This document shows, piece after piece, positions 6,041-15,222 of a stretch of 15,222 bases of DNA (positions are counted from its first letter, which is position 1; every line of letters begins with the position of its first letter). Below the pieces are notes generated by a model. It did not search any database. It was not told the DNA's origin and worked only from the letters and a program-made list of their open reading frames with translations. A program made the translations under genes and the position numbers. Source of the DNA: Cyanobium sp. (GTDB lineage Bacteria > Cyanobacteriota > Cyanobacteriia > PCC-6307 > Cyanobiaceae); contig BJHC01000009.1 of assembly GCA_014191535.1 (NCBI GenBank), positions 1 to 15,222 of the forward strand, written 5' to 3'.

Positions 6041-9000
6041 TCAGGTGCTCAGTGTGCGCCGTTGGGTCACCAGTTTGTAGGCCTCCACGCGATCGCCGTC
6101 CTGCCAGTTGGCGAAGCGATCGCAGCCGATGCCGCACTCGAAGCCCGTGGCCACTTCCTTCTGGTCGTCCTTGCCGCGGCGCAGGGAATCGAGGTCGCCC
6201 TCGAACACCTTCTCTTTGCCGCGCCAGACGCGCACCCGGCAGTTGCGCTGCAGCTTGCCGTTGGTGACGTAGCAACCCGCCACGGCGCTCTTGCCGATGC
6301 TGAACACGGCGCGCACCTCGGCTTCGCCCAGGCTCTCCTCCACCATCTCGGGCTCCAGCAGACCTTCCATGGCCATCTGGATTTCCTCGAGCAGCTTGTA
6401 GATCACGTCGTAGTCGCGCACATCCACACCGGTGGCATCGGCGGCCCGCTTGGCCCCCGGTGCCATCGAGGTGTTGAAGCCCACGATCACGGCGCCGGAG
6501 GCGGCGGCCAGGTCGACGTCGGTTTCGGTGATTTCGCCCGGTGCCGACAGCAGCACCCGCACCTGCACCTCCTCCTGGGGCAGCTGTTCCAGCGAGCCGA
6601 GGATCGCCTCCACGGAGCCCTGCACGTCGGCCTTGAGGATCAGGTTGAGCTCCTTGAGCTCCCCTTCGCTGGCCTGGCCGGACATCGACGCCAGCGACAC
6701 CCGGCGGGAGGCCATCTGTTGGGCCAGGCGTGTGGCACGGGCTTCGTTGGCCCGATCGCCCACCACGGCGCGGGCGCTCTTCTCATCCGTGTAGACCTCG
6801 AACTCATCGCCGGCGGTGGGCACTTCGCTGAAGCCGAGGGCCTCCACGGCGTAGGAGGGGCCGGCCTCTTTGACGCGCTTGCCGGTGTCGTCCACCATGG
6901 CGCGCACCTTGCCCAGCACCGGACCCGCCGCCAACACATCGCCGGTGCGCAGGGTGCCGTTCTGGATCAGCAGGGTGGCCACGGGGCCCTTGGCCTTGTC
7001 GAGGTGTGCCTCGATCACGGTGCCCTTGGCCATGCGGTCCGGGTTGGCCTGCAGGTCCTCCACTTCGGTGACCAGCAGGATCATCTCCAGCAGCTTGTCG
7101 ATGTTCTCGCCCTTGATGGCGCTCACCGGCACCATCACGGTGTTGCCGCCCCAGTCTTCGGCCACCAGCTCCTGGGCGGACAGCTCCTGCTTCACCCGAT
7201 CCGGGGAGGCGCCCTCCTTGTCGATCTTGTTGATGGCCACCACGATCGGCACCTTGGCGGCGCGGGCGTGGCTGATGGCTTCCAGGGTCTGGGGCCGCAC
7301 GCCGTCATCGGCGGCCACCACCAGCACGGCCACGTCGGTCACCTTGGTGCCGCGGGCCCGCATGGCGGTGAACGCCTCGTGGCCCGGGGTGTCCAGGAAG
7401 GTGATCTTGCGCTGCTCGCCGGCGTGGGGAACCTGCACCTGGTAGGCGCCGATGTGCTGGGTGATGCCCCCGGCTTCGCCGGCGGCCACGCGGGTCTTGC
7501 GGATGGCATCCAGCAGGCTGGTTTTGCCGTGGTCCACGTGGCCCATCACGGTCACCACGGGGGGGCGACGGATCAGGTGAGCCAGGTCGCTCGCCTCGAT
7601 CATCTCCACCGTCTTGGCGGCGGCCGCCTCGACGTCGTCCTCGAGCACCGGCACGCCGAATTCATCGGACACCGTCTCGATCGCGGAGAGATCGAGGGTC
7701 TGGGTGACCGTGGCGATGATGCCCTTGAAGAAGAGGCTCTTGATGATTTCGGAGCTGTCGACGCCGAGGCGGTCGGCCAGTTCCTGCACGGTGAGGTTGC
7801 CTTCGGGCACCACCAGCATTTCGGGGCGCTGGGCCTTGGCTTCCCGGGCGGCCCGCAGCTCCATGGCGCGGCGGCGCTGGCGCTGGCGGGTGGTTTCCTT
7901 CTTGCGCTTGCGCGCCACCACCGTGGGCTTGGGTTGGGCGGCGGAGACGCTGCGGGGCTTGGCGGGGCGGGCCAGGGAGGCCTGCAGCACCATCGCCTCC
8001 TGCTCGCCGGCGAACCCACCGGTTTCGGCGGTGAGCGCGTCGTCGTTCTCGCCAATGATGTGAACCTTCTGGCGCTGCTTCTGCGGCGAGCGGCTGCGCA
8101 GGGCCTCGAGCTTGGCGGAGTCGTCCCAGTCGGGGCGGCGGGCCCGGCCGGGGGCCGGGGCCTGGGGCGTGCGGAAGTTGGGGCGGCGCGGGGCCGCGGG
8201 CGGCGTGGCCGTGGGGCGCAGGCCGTCTTCACCGGCGGCGGCACCATCGGCGCCGGCGGGGGCACCGGGGCGCCGCGGCGGCGGTGCCGCTGGCCGGGCG
8301 CCGGGCTTCTGCAGCTGCATCAGCTCGCCCGGTGCCACCGGCTTGCGCATGCCGGGCATGCCCGGGCGGCTCGGCGGGGCGGGACGGGTGCCACCGCTGG
8401 CGGGGGCGTTGCTATCGCGGCGGATCGGTTTGCCCACCAGTTCCACCTGGGGGCGAACCGGCGGTGCGCCCGGGCGGCCACCCTGGCCGGCGCGAACGGG
8501 GGCAGGGGCGCCGGGGCGGCTGGGCATCCCCGGCCGCTGGCTCAGGGAGGGGCGACCGGAGGGGGAAGCGGGGCGGCTACCGCCACCGGCTTGCCCCTGA
8601 CCCTGGCCGCTCTGGGGGCGTCCCACCAGCTGGGGCCGCGCACCACCACCGGCGGCGGGGCGTACGGGGGCTGGCGCGCCGGGGCGCTGGGGAGCCGGGG
8701 CCGGCGGCCGACTGGGGGCACCGGTGATCGGCGGAGCCGGTTTGCGGGCGGGGGCAGCGGCGGCCGGTGCGGGCCGGCTCGGCGCAGGAGCGCCCGGGCG
8801 GCTGGGGGTGCCAGGGACGGGTTTGGCGGCGGCCGGCCGGGCCGGTGGGGCTCCGCTGGGTGCGGCGGCGGGGCGAGCCGGTGCGGCGGCAGCGGGTTTG
8901 TTGACCACCACGGCCGGCTTGGTGGCGATCACGGCCGGCTTGGCCGGCGCTGCCGGGGGTTTGCTGGTGGCCACCACGGGGGGCTTGGCGGCGGGCTTGG

Positions 9001-9364
9001 CCACCACCACCGGCGGCTTCGCGGCGGCGGGGGGCTTCGCTGGCGCCGGTCGGGCTGGGGCTGCCGGCGCGGTCACGGGCGCCGCAGCCTTCGGAGCGGC
9101 CGGTTTGGGGGATTCGGGGGCGGGGGTAGGCGCCGCTGCTTTTTTCACGGACAGGATCGACTTCGGAGCCGGGGCCGCGGCGGCGGCTCCGTTGCTACCC
9201 CCTTTGATCAGGCTGCGGATGCGGGCAGCTTCGTCATCGCTGATCGAGCTGCTGTGGCTCTTGGCCGCAATGGCCAGCTTTTCGGCGGCATCGAGCACGT
9301 CCTTGTTCTCAAGGCCCAAGTCCTTGGACAGCTCGTAAATCCTGACTTTGCCGCTGCTGGTCAT
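6041..9364 (-). CDS. infB: Translation initiation factor IF-2
   Basis: IF-2 is the GTPase that brings initiator tRNA to the 30S subunit and promotes 50S joining. This copy has 1107 residues, long as usual in cyanobacteria. Residues 1-50 form an IF2_N-type module ([20 protein letters not shown]). Residues about 60-400 are a Pro/Ala/Gly/Arg-rich low-complexity linker. A second IF2_N module lies at about 515-570. The GTPase domain has G1 GHVDHGKT (608-615), G3 DTPGH (658-662) and G4 NKID (712-715), followed by the beta-barrel and initiator-tRNA-binding domains to the C-terminus. The ATG has a clear ribosome binding site (GGAG, six bases upstream), stronger than those of its operon neighbours. 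It lies 65 bp after ylxR and 19 bp before the low-complexity-tail gene. Confidence 0.98.
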   Translation of the reverse strand: MTSSGKVRIYELSKDLGLENKDVLDAAEKLAIAAKSHSSSISDDEAARIRSLIKGGSNGAAAAAPAPKSILSVKKAAAPTPAPESPKPAAPKAAAPVTAPAAPARPAPAKPPAAAKPPVVVAKPAAKPPVVATSKPPAAPAKPAVIATKPAVVVNKPAAAAPARPAAAPSGAPPARPAAAKPVPGTPSRPGAPAPSRPAPAAAAPARKPAPPITGAPSRPPAPAPQRPGAPAPVRPAAGGGARPQLVGRPQSGQGQGQAGGGSRPASPSGRPSLSQRPGMPSRPGAPAPVRAGQGGRPGAPPVRPQVELVGKPIRRDSNAPASGGTRPAPPSRPGMPGMRKPVAPGELMQLQKPGARPAAPPPRRPGAPAGADGAAAGEDGLRPTATPPAAPRRPNFRTPQAPAPGRARRPDWDDSAKLEALRSRSPQKQRQKVHIIGENDDALTAETGGFAGEQEAMVLQASLARPAKPRSVSAAQPKPTVVARKRKKETTRQRQRRRAMELRAAREAKAQRPEMLVVPEGNLTVQELADRLGVDSSEIIKSLFFKGIIATVTQTLDLSAIETVSDEFGVPVLEDDVEAAAAKTVEMIEASDLAHLIRRPPVVTVMGHVDHGKTSLLDAIRKTRVAAGEAGGITQHIGAYQVQVPHAGEQRKITFLDTPGHEAFTAMRARGTKVTDVAVLVVAADDGVRPQTLEAISHARAAKVPIVVAINKIDKEGASPDRVKQELSAQELVAEDWGGNTVMVPVSAIKGENIDKLLEMILLVTEVEDLQANPDRMAKGTVIEAHLDKAKGPVATLLIQNGTLRTGDVLAAGPVLGKVRAMVDDTGKRVKEAGPSYAVEALGFSEVPTAGDEFEVYTDEKSARAVVGDRANEARATRLAQQMASRRVSLASMSGQASEGELKELNLILKADVQGSVEAILGSLEQLPQEEVQVRVLLSAPGEITETDVDLAAASGAVIVGFNTSMAPGAKRAADATGVDVRDYDVIYKLLEEIQMAMEGLLEPEMVEESLGEAEVRAVFSIGKSAVAGCYVTNGKLQRNCRVRVWRGKEKVFEGDLDSLRRGKDDQKEVATGFECGIGCDRFANWQDGDRVEAYKLVTQRRTLST

Positions 9365-9429
9365 TCAGTGCTCCAAGTGGTCGGGGGCAACGGGTGCCAC
9401 CGGACCTCAACCCACGGTGAGGCCACTGT

Positions 9430-9708
9430 TCATCTTGCCTCAGCGCCTGCGGAAGGGGAGGCCTGCAGGCGCTGCTCCAATGCCGCGTAGATGGAATCTG
9501 CAACCTGGCATCGGAGTGCCTTCTGCAGTTTCTTGCGGCGTCTGGCCTCCTCGAGGCAGGTGTGGTCGCGGCACAGATAAGCCGACCTTCCCATCCCCTG
9601 GTCGAGGGCCAGTCCTCCGTGGGCCAGGCGGATGACCCGCCAGAGCTGCTGACGATCCAGCAGGGTCCGGCAGGTCACGCAGCGCCGGAGGACGCTGCGG
9701 CCACTCAC
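9430..9708 (-). CDS. ylxR: YlxR/RnpM (DUF448) family RNA-binding protein
   Basis: A 92-residue basic protein of the YlxR (DUF448) family, nearly always encoded between nusA and infB. Members bind RNA, and in Bacillus the homologue RnpM has been linked to RNase P. The diagnostic N-terminal block is RRCVTCR (about residues 8-14), followed by LWRVIRL and a DQGMGRSAYLCRD segment (about 36-48), with a Lys/Arg-rich helix after it (ARRRKKLQKAL). The GTG start overlaps the nusA TGA stop (GTGA), suggesting translational coupling. The last 15 or so residues (LQASPSAGAEAR) look like an unconserved tail. Confidence 0.9.
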   Translation of the reverse strand: MSGRSVLRRCVTCRTLLDRQQLWRVIRLAHGGLALDQGMGRSAYLCRDHTCLEEARRRKKLQKALRCQVADSIYAALEQRLQASPSAGAEAR

Positions 9709-11114
9709 CGGGCCTCGTCCTCGTCGCTGGCGGCTTCGGCCGCTGGTTCAGCCTCCGGTTGGGCGTCTACCTCGGGCTCCTGCGCGTACTCGGCGTAGTC
9801 CCCGTCGCCGTAGTCCTCCTCATCCTCCGGCAGCGGATACAGCTCCCGCAGGCGGGCATCCTCCTCGGCCCGGAGCACCTGCTCCGCCTCCATGCGCGCT
9901 TCGGCTTCCGCCTGCAGGGCTTCCTCCTCCTCACGCATGGCGATCAGTTCCGCCACCTTCTCGTCCTCGGAGGCCTGGTCGTACTCGGTGCTGTTCTTGA
10001 TGTCGATCTTCCAGCCGGTGAGGCGGGCCGCCAGGCGCACGTTCTGGCCCTCGCGGCCGATGGCCAGGCTCAGCTGATCGGGCGGCACCAGCACGTGGGC
10101 GTGCTGGCCCTCGGGGTCCACCAGGCGCACCATCTCCACCCGTGCCGGGCTGAGGGAGTTGGCGATGTACTGGCCCGGGTCCTGCGACCAGCGGATCACG
10201 TCGATTTTTTCGCCGCGCAGCTCATTCACCACCTGCTGGATGCGGGAGCCGCGGGCGCCGATGCAGGCCCCCACCGGATCCACTTCCCGCTCCACGGAAT
10301 CCACGGCCACCTTGGTGCGGGGACCCACGGACCGGCTGGGGGGATTGGCTTCGCGGGCCACGGCCACGATGCGCACCGAGCCCTCCTGGATTTCGGGCAC
10401 CTCGTTTTCAAACAGGTACACCACCAGGCCGGCGTTGGCGCGGCTCACGAACAGCTGCGGGCCGCGGCGGGGCACCTCGCTCACCTCCTTGAGGAACACC
10501 TTGAAGGTGGCGTTGGCGCGGTAGTTGTCGTTGGGGAGCTGGTCGCGGCGGGGCAGTTCCGCTTCCACTTCGGGGCGGCCCAGGCCGCTGCTCACGGCCA
10601 TGATCACGCTCTGGCGCTCGAAGCGGATCACCCGGGCGGTGAGCACGGGATCCTCCAGATCCGCGAACTCCTCCTGGATCATGCGGCGCTGGTGGTCCCG
10701 CAGCTTCTGGGCCAGCACCTGCTTGGTGGTGGCGGCGGCCATGCGGCCGAAATCCTCTTTTTCCGGGGTGACATCCAGCACCACGGTGTCGCCCACCTGG
10801 GCGTCCTCGGCCACCTGCATCACCTCGGCCAGGGCGATCTGGTGGTCTTCGCTCTCCACCTCCTCCACGATGATCTTGGAGGCCAGCACGCGGTAGCCCT
10901 CCTCGTCCAGGTCGAGGGCCACGTCGAAGTTGGAGAAGTAGTCCTCTTCGAAGGGGTCCTCGCTGATGCCCAGATACAGGGTGCGGCGGTACCGCTCATA
11001 ACCCTTGAGCAGGGCCTCGCGCAGGGCCGCCTCCACCACGGGGGTGGGCAACTTCTTCTCTTCGCTGATGTCCTCGATCAGGTTTGCCAGACCGGGGAGC
11101 AGAACAAGGGCCAT
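9705..11114 (-). CDS. nusA: Transcription termination/antitermination factor NusA
   Basis: NusA binds RNA polymerase and nascent RNA and modulates pausing, termination and antitermination. The 469-residue protein shows the N-terminal polymerase-binding domain (about 1-130), an S1 domain (about 155-220), KH1 with GARG (286-289) and KH2 with GREG (353-356) inside the conserved run LAIGREGQNVRLAARLTGW. It then ends in a Glu/Asp/Ala-rich acidic tail (about 381-469). The acidic repeats AR1/AR2 of E. coli NusA are absent, as is usual outside proteobacteria; whether the acidic tail replaces any of their function is unknown. ATG start with no clear ribosome binding site. It lies 34 bp downstream of rimP and overlaps ylxR by 4 bp. 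Confidence 0.97.
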   Translation of the reverse strand: MALVLLPGLANLIEDISEEKKLPTPVVEAALREALLKGYERYRRTLYLGISEDPFEEDYFSNFDVALDLDEEGYRVLASKIIVEEVESEDHQIALAEVMQVAEDAQVGDTVVLDVTPEKEDFGRMAAATTKQVLAQKLRDHQRRMIQEEFADLEDPVLTARVIRFERQSVIMAVSSGLGRPEVEAELPRRDQLPNDNYRANATFKVFLKEVSEVPRRGPQLFVSRANAGLVVYLFENEVPEIQEGSVRIVAVAREANPPSRSVGPRTKVAVDSVEREVDPVGACIGARGSRIQQVVNELRGEKIDVIRWSQDPGQYIANSLSPARVEMVRLVDPEGQHAHVLVPPDQLSLAIGREGQNVRLAARLTGWKIDIKNSTEYDQASEDEKVAELIAMREEEEALQAEAEARMEAEQVLRAEEDARLRELYPLPEDEEDYGDGDYAEYAQEPEVDAQPEAEPAAEAASDEDEAR

Positions 11115-11148
11115 GGGGGGTGCGGGTGTCGCGGAAACGGATCGGGGG

Positions 11149-11622
11149 TCAGGCGTCGCTGGGGGTGATCAGACGAACGCTGATCACATCAGGCCGGGGC
11201 AGGCGAACGGTGCGACCGCGCACGTTCAGGTGCACGTTGCTGTCGTCGCGCTCCAGCAGCAGGCCCTCCCGTTCGGCCTCCGCGCCCGTCTTGGCGTCGC
11301 GATAGCGAACGCAAACCGGAAAACCACGGAAGCTGCGGAAATCGCGGTCGTCGCTCAGCTCTTCGCTGATGCCAGGACTGCTGATTTCCAGAACATAGGC
11401 CTCCTCCAGCAGGCCATCGGCCTCCAGAGCATCCCCCAGCACGCCGCTGAAGTTGGCGCAGTCATCCAGATTCACATCGCCCCCGTCGCCCAGGCGCAGC
11501 TGCACCTGAAGCGTCATGGGGATGCGATGGGTCAACAGCTGGAGGCCGCACAGCTGATACCCGGCATCGGTGGCCACCTGGCGAACCAGGTGCTCAAGGT
11601 CGGGAGTCAGGGGATGCGGCAA
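11149..11622 (-). CDS. rimP: Ribosome maturation factor RimP
   Basis: RimP binds free 30S subunits and is needed for their late maturation. The conserved N-terminal alpha/beta domain is clear: GYQLCGLQLLTHRIPMTLQV, then VNLDDCANFSGVLGDALE and the highly conserved YVLEISSPGISEEL. A small SH3-like C-terminal domain follows (GLLLERDD, VNVRG-like VHLNVRGRTVRLPR). I chose the TTG at 11622 (157 residues) because it leaves about twelve residues before the first conserved helix, as in relatives. The frame stays open to a TTG at 11712, giving 187 residues, but the extra 30 are Pro/Ala/Arg-rich without family similarity and begin directly beside a strong hairpin. Neither start has an obvious ribosome binding site, so the start is uncertain. 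It lies 34 bp before nusA. Confidence 0.9.
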   Translation of the reverse strand: MPHPLTPDLEHLVRQVATDAGYQLCGLQLLTHRIPMTLQVQLRLGDGGDVNLDDCANFSGVLGDALEADGLLEEAYVLEISSPGISEELSDDRDFRSFRGFPVCVRYRDAKTGAEAEREGLLLERDDSNVHLNVRGRTVRLPRPDVISVRLITPSDA

Positions 11623-11712
11623 GGCCGGATCGGAGACAGGGGGACGGGCAGCCCGTCCGGCACCTGCAGGGATCTGCGTCCTGAGGGCCTGGGGTGGATG
11701 ACCCACAGACAA

Positions 11713-11740
11713 TCAGGGGTGCCCGCCGGGCACACCCTGA
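11713..11740 (-). terminator. GC-rich hairpin between the CxxC-protein gene and rimP (possible terminator or attenuator)
   Basis: The arms are TCAGGG+GTGCCC and GGGCAC+CCCTGA, twelve base pairs in all, with a 3-nt loop and a single bulged base at 11734. On the minus strand it lies just after the small-gene stop (11765) and before rimP. It is followed by TTGTCTGT, which is T-enriched but not a clean T run, so it would be at best a weak intrinsic terminator. It could equally be an attenuator or a processing/protein-binding site in the leader of the rimP-nusA-infB message. Its presence also argues that rimP translation starts downstream of it. Confidence 0.45.
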
Positions 11741-11764
11741 ACTTAGGTGATCGCCGGTTCGGCC

Positions 11765-12043
11765 TCAGCCGCCCAGGGAGCTCAGGTCCACCGCCGGCGG
11801 TTCCATGTAGGCATCACCGGGCTTGAGCTCCCCGCGCAGGGCCGGATCCTGGTTGAGGCACTGGGCCTTCTGCTCATCGGTGCGCAGGTACTGGCACACC
11901 CGTGCCCAGAGCTTCGAGCGGGTGGATGGTGCCCCCTGGCTGAAGTGCACCTGATCCACGCCACCCACCAGCCCCTGGATTTCCACCTGGCACAGGGCGC
12001 AGCGTTGACGGGTGCCGGGGGGGATCGCAGCCATGCCAGCCAT
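11765..12043 (-). CDS. Conserved-looking small four-cysteine (CxxC) protein, function unknown
   Basis: A protein of about 92 residues that I can only describe as a cyanobacterial-type hypothetical. It has a CALC (CxxC) motif near residue 15, two further Cys in ARVCQYLRTDEQKAQC, and a Pro/Gly-rich acidic C-terminus (GDAYMEPPAVDLSSLGG). The even spacing and the polar TRSKLWARVCQYL helix look coding rather than random. There is no signal peptide or membrane segment, so it should be cytoplasmic; four Cys could bind zinc or a cluster. Start choices are ATG 12043, ATG 12034 (MAAIPPG) and TTG 12058; none has a good ribosome binding site. It lies upstream of rimP on the same strand with a strong hairpin between, and is divergent from the metallophosphoesterase gene. 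Confidence 0.68.
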   Translation of the reverse strand: MAGMAAIPPGTRQRCALCQVEIQGLVGGVDQVHFSQGAPSTRSKLWARVCQYLRTDEQKAQCLNQDPALRGELKPGDAYMEPPAVDLSSLGG

Positions 12044-12086
12044 GCGCAGAGGGGGCAACTTAGGGCCAACCAGCCGCCGCCTCGGT

Positions 12087-12878
12087 GTGATCCATGTCCT
12101 GCAGCTGAGCGATCCGCACCTGTTGGCGGATCCCCAGGGCCGTTGCCGCGGTCGCGAGGCGTTGGCCTGCCTGCAGCACGGCTGGACCGCAGCCCTGGGG
12201 CAGTTGCAGGCTCCCCCCGATCTGCTGCTGATCAGCGGGGACCTCTGTCAGGACGAGAGCCTGGGGGGCTACGTGCGCCTGCGGGAGTGGTTGGAGCAGG
12301 CGGTGCTGCCCCTTGGCGTCACGGTGGCCCTGTTGCCGGGGAACCACGACCATCCGGGGCTGCTGCGCTGCGCCCTGGGGCGCACGGCCGTGCTCGCGCC
12401 AGGGGTTCTGTCGCTGCCGGGCTGGGGGCTGCTGCTGCTCAACAGCCATCGGCCCGGCGCCGTGGAGGGCTGGCTGGAGCCACGCCAACTGGCCTGGCTG
12501 GACACGCAACTGGCGGTCGCCGGTCCGCCGTTGCTGGTGGCCCTGCACCATCCGCCGCTGGCGATCGGTTCGCCGGAGCTGGATGCCATCGGTCTGCGCC
12601 AGGGCCCTGCGCTGCTGGAGCGCTTGTTGGCCAGCCCGCGGGTGCGGGGCTTGGTCTGCGGCCACGTGCATCAGCACTGGCAGGCGCTGCTGCCCCGGCC
12701 CGGTGGCGGTGATCCCCTGCCCCTGTGGAGCTGTCCCTCCACCCTGGCCTCATTCCAGGCTGTGCAGCCCTGCCCCCTGGGGCAAGCCGATCACCCCGGC
12801 GGTCGGCTGCTGCGGCTCGGGGTCGCGGGGGAGATCACCACCGAGCTGCTGCGTTGGATGCCTGAGCCAGCTGCCTAG
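12087..12878 (+). CDS. Calcineurin-like metallophosphoesterase, CpdA-type (putative 3',5'-cyclic nucleotide phosphodiesterase)
   Basis: A 263-residue dimetal phosphoesterase. All metal-binding motifs of the class III cyclic nucleotide phosphodiesterase family are visible in order: LSDPHL (Asp9, His11), GD (51-52), GNHDHP (85-90), LHHPP (154-157) and GHVHQHW (192-198). CpdA relatives hydrolyse cAMP, but the family also includes other phosphodiesterases, so the substrate is inferred. The GTG at 12087 puts the first beta strand (VIHVLQLSD) right at the N-terminus. In-frame ATGs at 12033 and 12042 would add 15-18 residues and overlap the divergent small gene, so they are less likely though not excluded. 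Only 3 bp separate its stop from the protease gene, suggesting co-transcription with that gene and perhaps rpiA. Confidence 0.85.
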   Translation: MIHVLQLSDPHLLADPQGRCRGREALACLQHGWTAALGQLQAPPDLLLISGDLCQDESLGGYVRLREWLEQAVLPLGVTVALLPGNHDHPGLLRCALGRTAVLAPGVLSLPGWGLLLLNSHRPGAVEGWLEPRQLAWLDTQLAVAGPPLLVALHHPPLAIGSPELDAIGLRQGPALLERLLASPRVRGLVCGHVHQHWQALLPRPGGGDPLPLWSCPSTLASFQAVQPCPLGQADHPGGRLLRLGVAGEITTELLRWMPEPAA

Positions 12879-13997
<1,119 letters not shown>

Positions 13998-14028
13998 GCT
14001 ACGGTCACGGCCCTGTTGCGGTGTGGTG

Positions 14029-14742
14029 ATGTCGGATCTGCAGGATCAGATGAAGCGGGCGGTGGCGGCGGCCGCCACCGAGCAGATCCGCAGCGGCATG
14101 GTGGTGGGCCTGGGATCGGGCTCCACGGCCGCCCTGATGATCCAGGCCCTCGGCGCCAAGCTCAAGAGCGGTGAGCTCACCGACATCGTCGGCGTCACCA
14201 CCTCTTTCCAAGGGGAAGTGCTGGCGGCGGAGTTGGGCATCCCCCTGCAGAGCCTGAACGCCGTCGACCGCATCGATCTGGCCATCGACGGGGCCGATGA
14301 AGTGGATCCCGCGTTCCAGCTGATCAAAGGGGGCGGTGCCTGCCACGTGCAGGAGAAGCTGGTGGCCGTGCGGGCTGAGCGCTTCGTGGTGGTGGTGGAT
14401 GCCACCAAGCTCGTCGACACCCTCAACCTGGGTTTCCTGTTGCCGGTGGAGGTGCTGCCCGGTGCTTGGCGTCAGGTGCAGGCCCAGCTGCGGGCCATGG
14501 GGGGGGATGCCCAGCTGCGCATGGCCGTGAAGAAGGCTGGCCCCGTGGTCACCGACCAGGGCAACCTGGTGCTCGACGTCAAGTTCGCCGGCGGCATCAG
14601 CGATCCGGTCTCCCTGGAGAAGGAGATCAACAACCTGCCGGGGGTGCTGGAGAACGGCCTGTTCGTGAACATCACCGACCAGGTGCTGGTGGGTGAGATC
14701 ACCGACGGCGTGGCCGGCGTGCGTGATCTGGTGAAGCGCTGA
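14029..14742 (+). CDS. rpiA: Ribose-5-phosphate isomerase A
   Basis: It interconverts ribose 5-phosphate and ribulose 5-phosphate, serving the oxidative pentose phosphate pathway and, in a cyanobacterium, ribulose bisphosphate regeneration in the Calvin cycle. The 237-residue length is typical. Key motifs are the phosphate-binding GLGSGST (27-33), the active-site DGADE (Asp87, Asp90), KGGGA (Lys100) and the catalytic base Glu109 in QEK; these align with Asp81, Asp84, Lys94 and Glu103 of the E. coli enzyme. The ATG giving MSDLQDQMK is the only sensible start: the frame is open upstream, but only antisense or overlapping inside the protease gene. It lies 31 bp after the protease stop, without an obvious ribosome binding site, and ends 6 bp before the convergent hisD. 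Confidence 0.97.
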   Translation: MSDLQDQMKRAVAAAATEQIRSGMVVGLGSGSTAALMIQALGAKLKSGELTDIVGVTTSFQGEVLAAELGIPLQSLNAVDRIDLAIDGADEVDPAFQLIKGGGACHVQEKLVAVRAERFVVVVDATKLVDTLNLGFLLPVEVLPGAWRQVQAQLRAMGGDAQLRMAVKKAGPVVTDQGNLVLDVKFAGGISDPVSLEKEINNLPGVLENGLFVNITDQVLVGEITDGVAGVRDLVKR

Positions 14743-14748
14743 GGGCCT

Positions 14749-15222
14749 TCAGCCCAGCCGCCGCCGGACGGATTCGGCGTGGCTGTGCAGCCCCTCGCTG
14801 TCGGCCAGGGTGGTCACCGCCTGACCGGTGGCCTCCAGGGCCTGGCGGTTGAACTGGATCAGGCTGGTGTGGCGCAGGAAGGTCTCCACGCTCAGGGCCC
14901 CGGCGAAGCGGGCGGTGCCGGAGGTGGGCAGGGTGTGGTTGGGGCCCGCCAGGTAATCCCCCACCGCCTCCGGGGTCCAGGCCCCCAGGAAGATGGCCCC
15001 GGCGTTCTGAATGCTCTCCGCCAGGGGTTCGGGCCGTTCCACCTGCAGTTCCAGGTGCTCCGGCGCAAAGCGATCGCTGAGCCGGGCGGCGGTGTCCAGA
15101 TCGGGGCAGACCACGATCAACCCCCAGTCGTGGAGCGCCTGGCGCGTGATTGCCGCCCGGGGGTGGCCCTCCAGTTGGGCGGCGATCGCCGCCGGCATTG
15201 CCTCGGCCAGTTCGGTGCTGGT
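14749..15222 (-). CDS. hisD: Histidinol dehydrogenase, C-terminal part (N-terminus beyond the window)
   Basis: HisD carries out the last two steps of histidine synthesis, oxidising L-histidinol to L-histidine with two NAD. The 157 residues present cover the C-terminal region. They show [10 protein letters not shown], which contains the catalytic Glu-His pair; [19 protein letters not shown], whose Asp is a zinc ligand in the E. coli enzyme; and the C-terminal [14 protein letters not shown] with a conserved His, also a likely zinc ligand. The frame continues unbroken to the right edge, so the gene begins outside. No internal stop or frameshift is seen. The 6-bp gap to rpiA leaves no room for a terminator between the convergent genes. 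Confidence 0.96.
   Translation of the reverse strand, partial: TSTELAEAMPAAIAAQLEGHPRAAITRQALHDWGLIVVCPDLDTAARLSDRFAPEHLELQVERPEPLAESIQNAGAIFLGAWTPEAVGDYLAGPNHTLPTSGTARFAGALSVETFLRHTSLIQFNRQALEATGQAVTTLADSEGLHSHAESVRRRLG

Noticed and set aside
6062..9490. 1142-residue open frame on the plus strand opposite infB
   Set aside because: It is in antisense to a certain infB; its His/Gly/Ala-rich sequence lacks any domain. Long antisense frames are expected opposite high-GC genes with few CTA/TTA/TCA codons.
9759..11168. 469-residue open frame on the plus strand opposite nusA
   Set aside because: Mirror of nusA in the same codon register, His/Leu/Gly-rich with no recognisable family; explained by base composition.
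11623..11712. Longer rimP start at TTG 11712
   Set aside because: The extra 30 residues have no family counterpart and start immediately beside a strong hairpin; kept as an alternative in the rimP entry.
11747..12712. 321-residue plus-strand open frame spanning the small gene and the 5' part of the phosphoesterase gene
   Set aside because: It overlaps the phosphoesterase in another frame, turns Gly/Ala/Pro-rich there, and has no conserved motif.

Overview
The window looks like chromosome from a high-GC picocyanobacterium (Cyanobium / alpha-cyanobacterial Synechococcus type). The evidence is very GC-rich third codon positions, a compact gene order rimP-nusA-ylxR-infB, a DUF3493 (LPA1/Rep27-like) gene, a membrane protein with a low-complexity tail of the kind found next to infB in this group, a CxxC small protein, and a tRNA gene without an encoded CCA end. 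The genus assignment is an inference from gene content and base composition. I see no insertion sequence, prophage, CRISPR array or other mobile element.

Layout. (1) Positions 1-3417, minus strand: a tightly coupled set read right to left, namely a glutathionyl-hydroquinone-reductase-like GST, a DUF2301 membrane protein and an Uup-like ABC-F ATPase cut by the left edge. Each pair of neighbours overlaps by 4 bp. (2) Positions 3475-4410, plus strand: an aspartoacylase-family zinc hydrolase, divergent from the GST. It converges tail to tail with a small lipoprotein gene (4407-4718, minus), and their stop codons interlock. (3) A minus-strand tRNA-Thr(CGU) at 4927-4998, followed by a plus-strand DUF3493 gene. 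(4) Positions 5155-12043, minus strand, read right to left: a four-cysteine small protein, a strong hairpin, rimP, nusA, ylxR, infB and the low-complexity-tail membrane protein. The tail of that last gene runs 177 bp antisense into the DUF3493 gene. (5) Positions 12087-14742, plus strand: a CpdA-like metallophosphoesterase, an exported HtrA/Deg-type serine protease and rpiA. (6) The 3' end of hisD on the minus strand, convergent with rpiA and cut by the right edge.

Function. The centre is the conserved transcription/translation operon: 30S maturation (RimP), transcription elongation and termination (NusA), an RNA-binding YlxR/RnpM protein and initiation factor IF-2. The rest is housekeeping or stress related: thiol chemistry, ribosome-associated ABC-F activity, periplasmic protein quality control, pentose phosphate/Calvin-cycle isomerisation and histidine synthesis. 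I do not see a clearly new multi-gene system. The points most worth a second look are the antisense tail overlap, the hairpin before rimP, the uncharacterised CxxC protein at the head of the rimP operon, and a ribosome binding site lying in a small hairpin before the lipoprotein gene.
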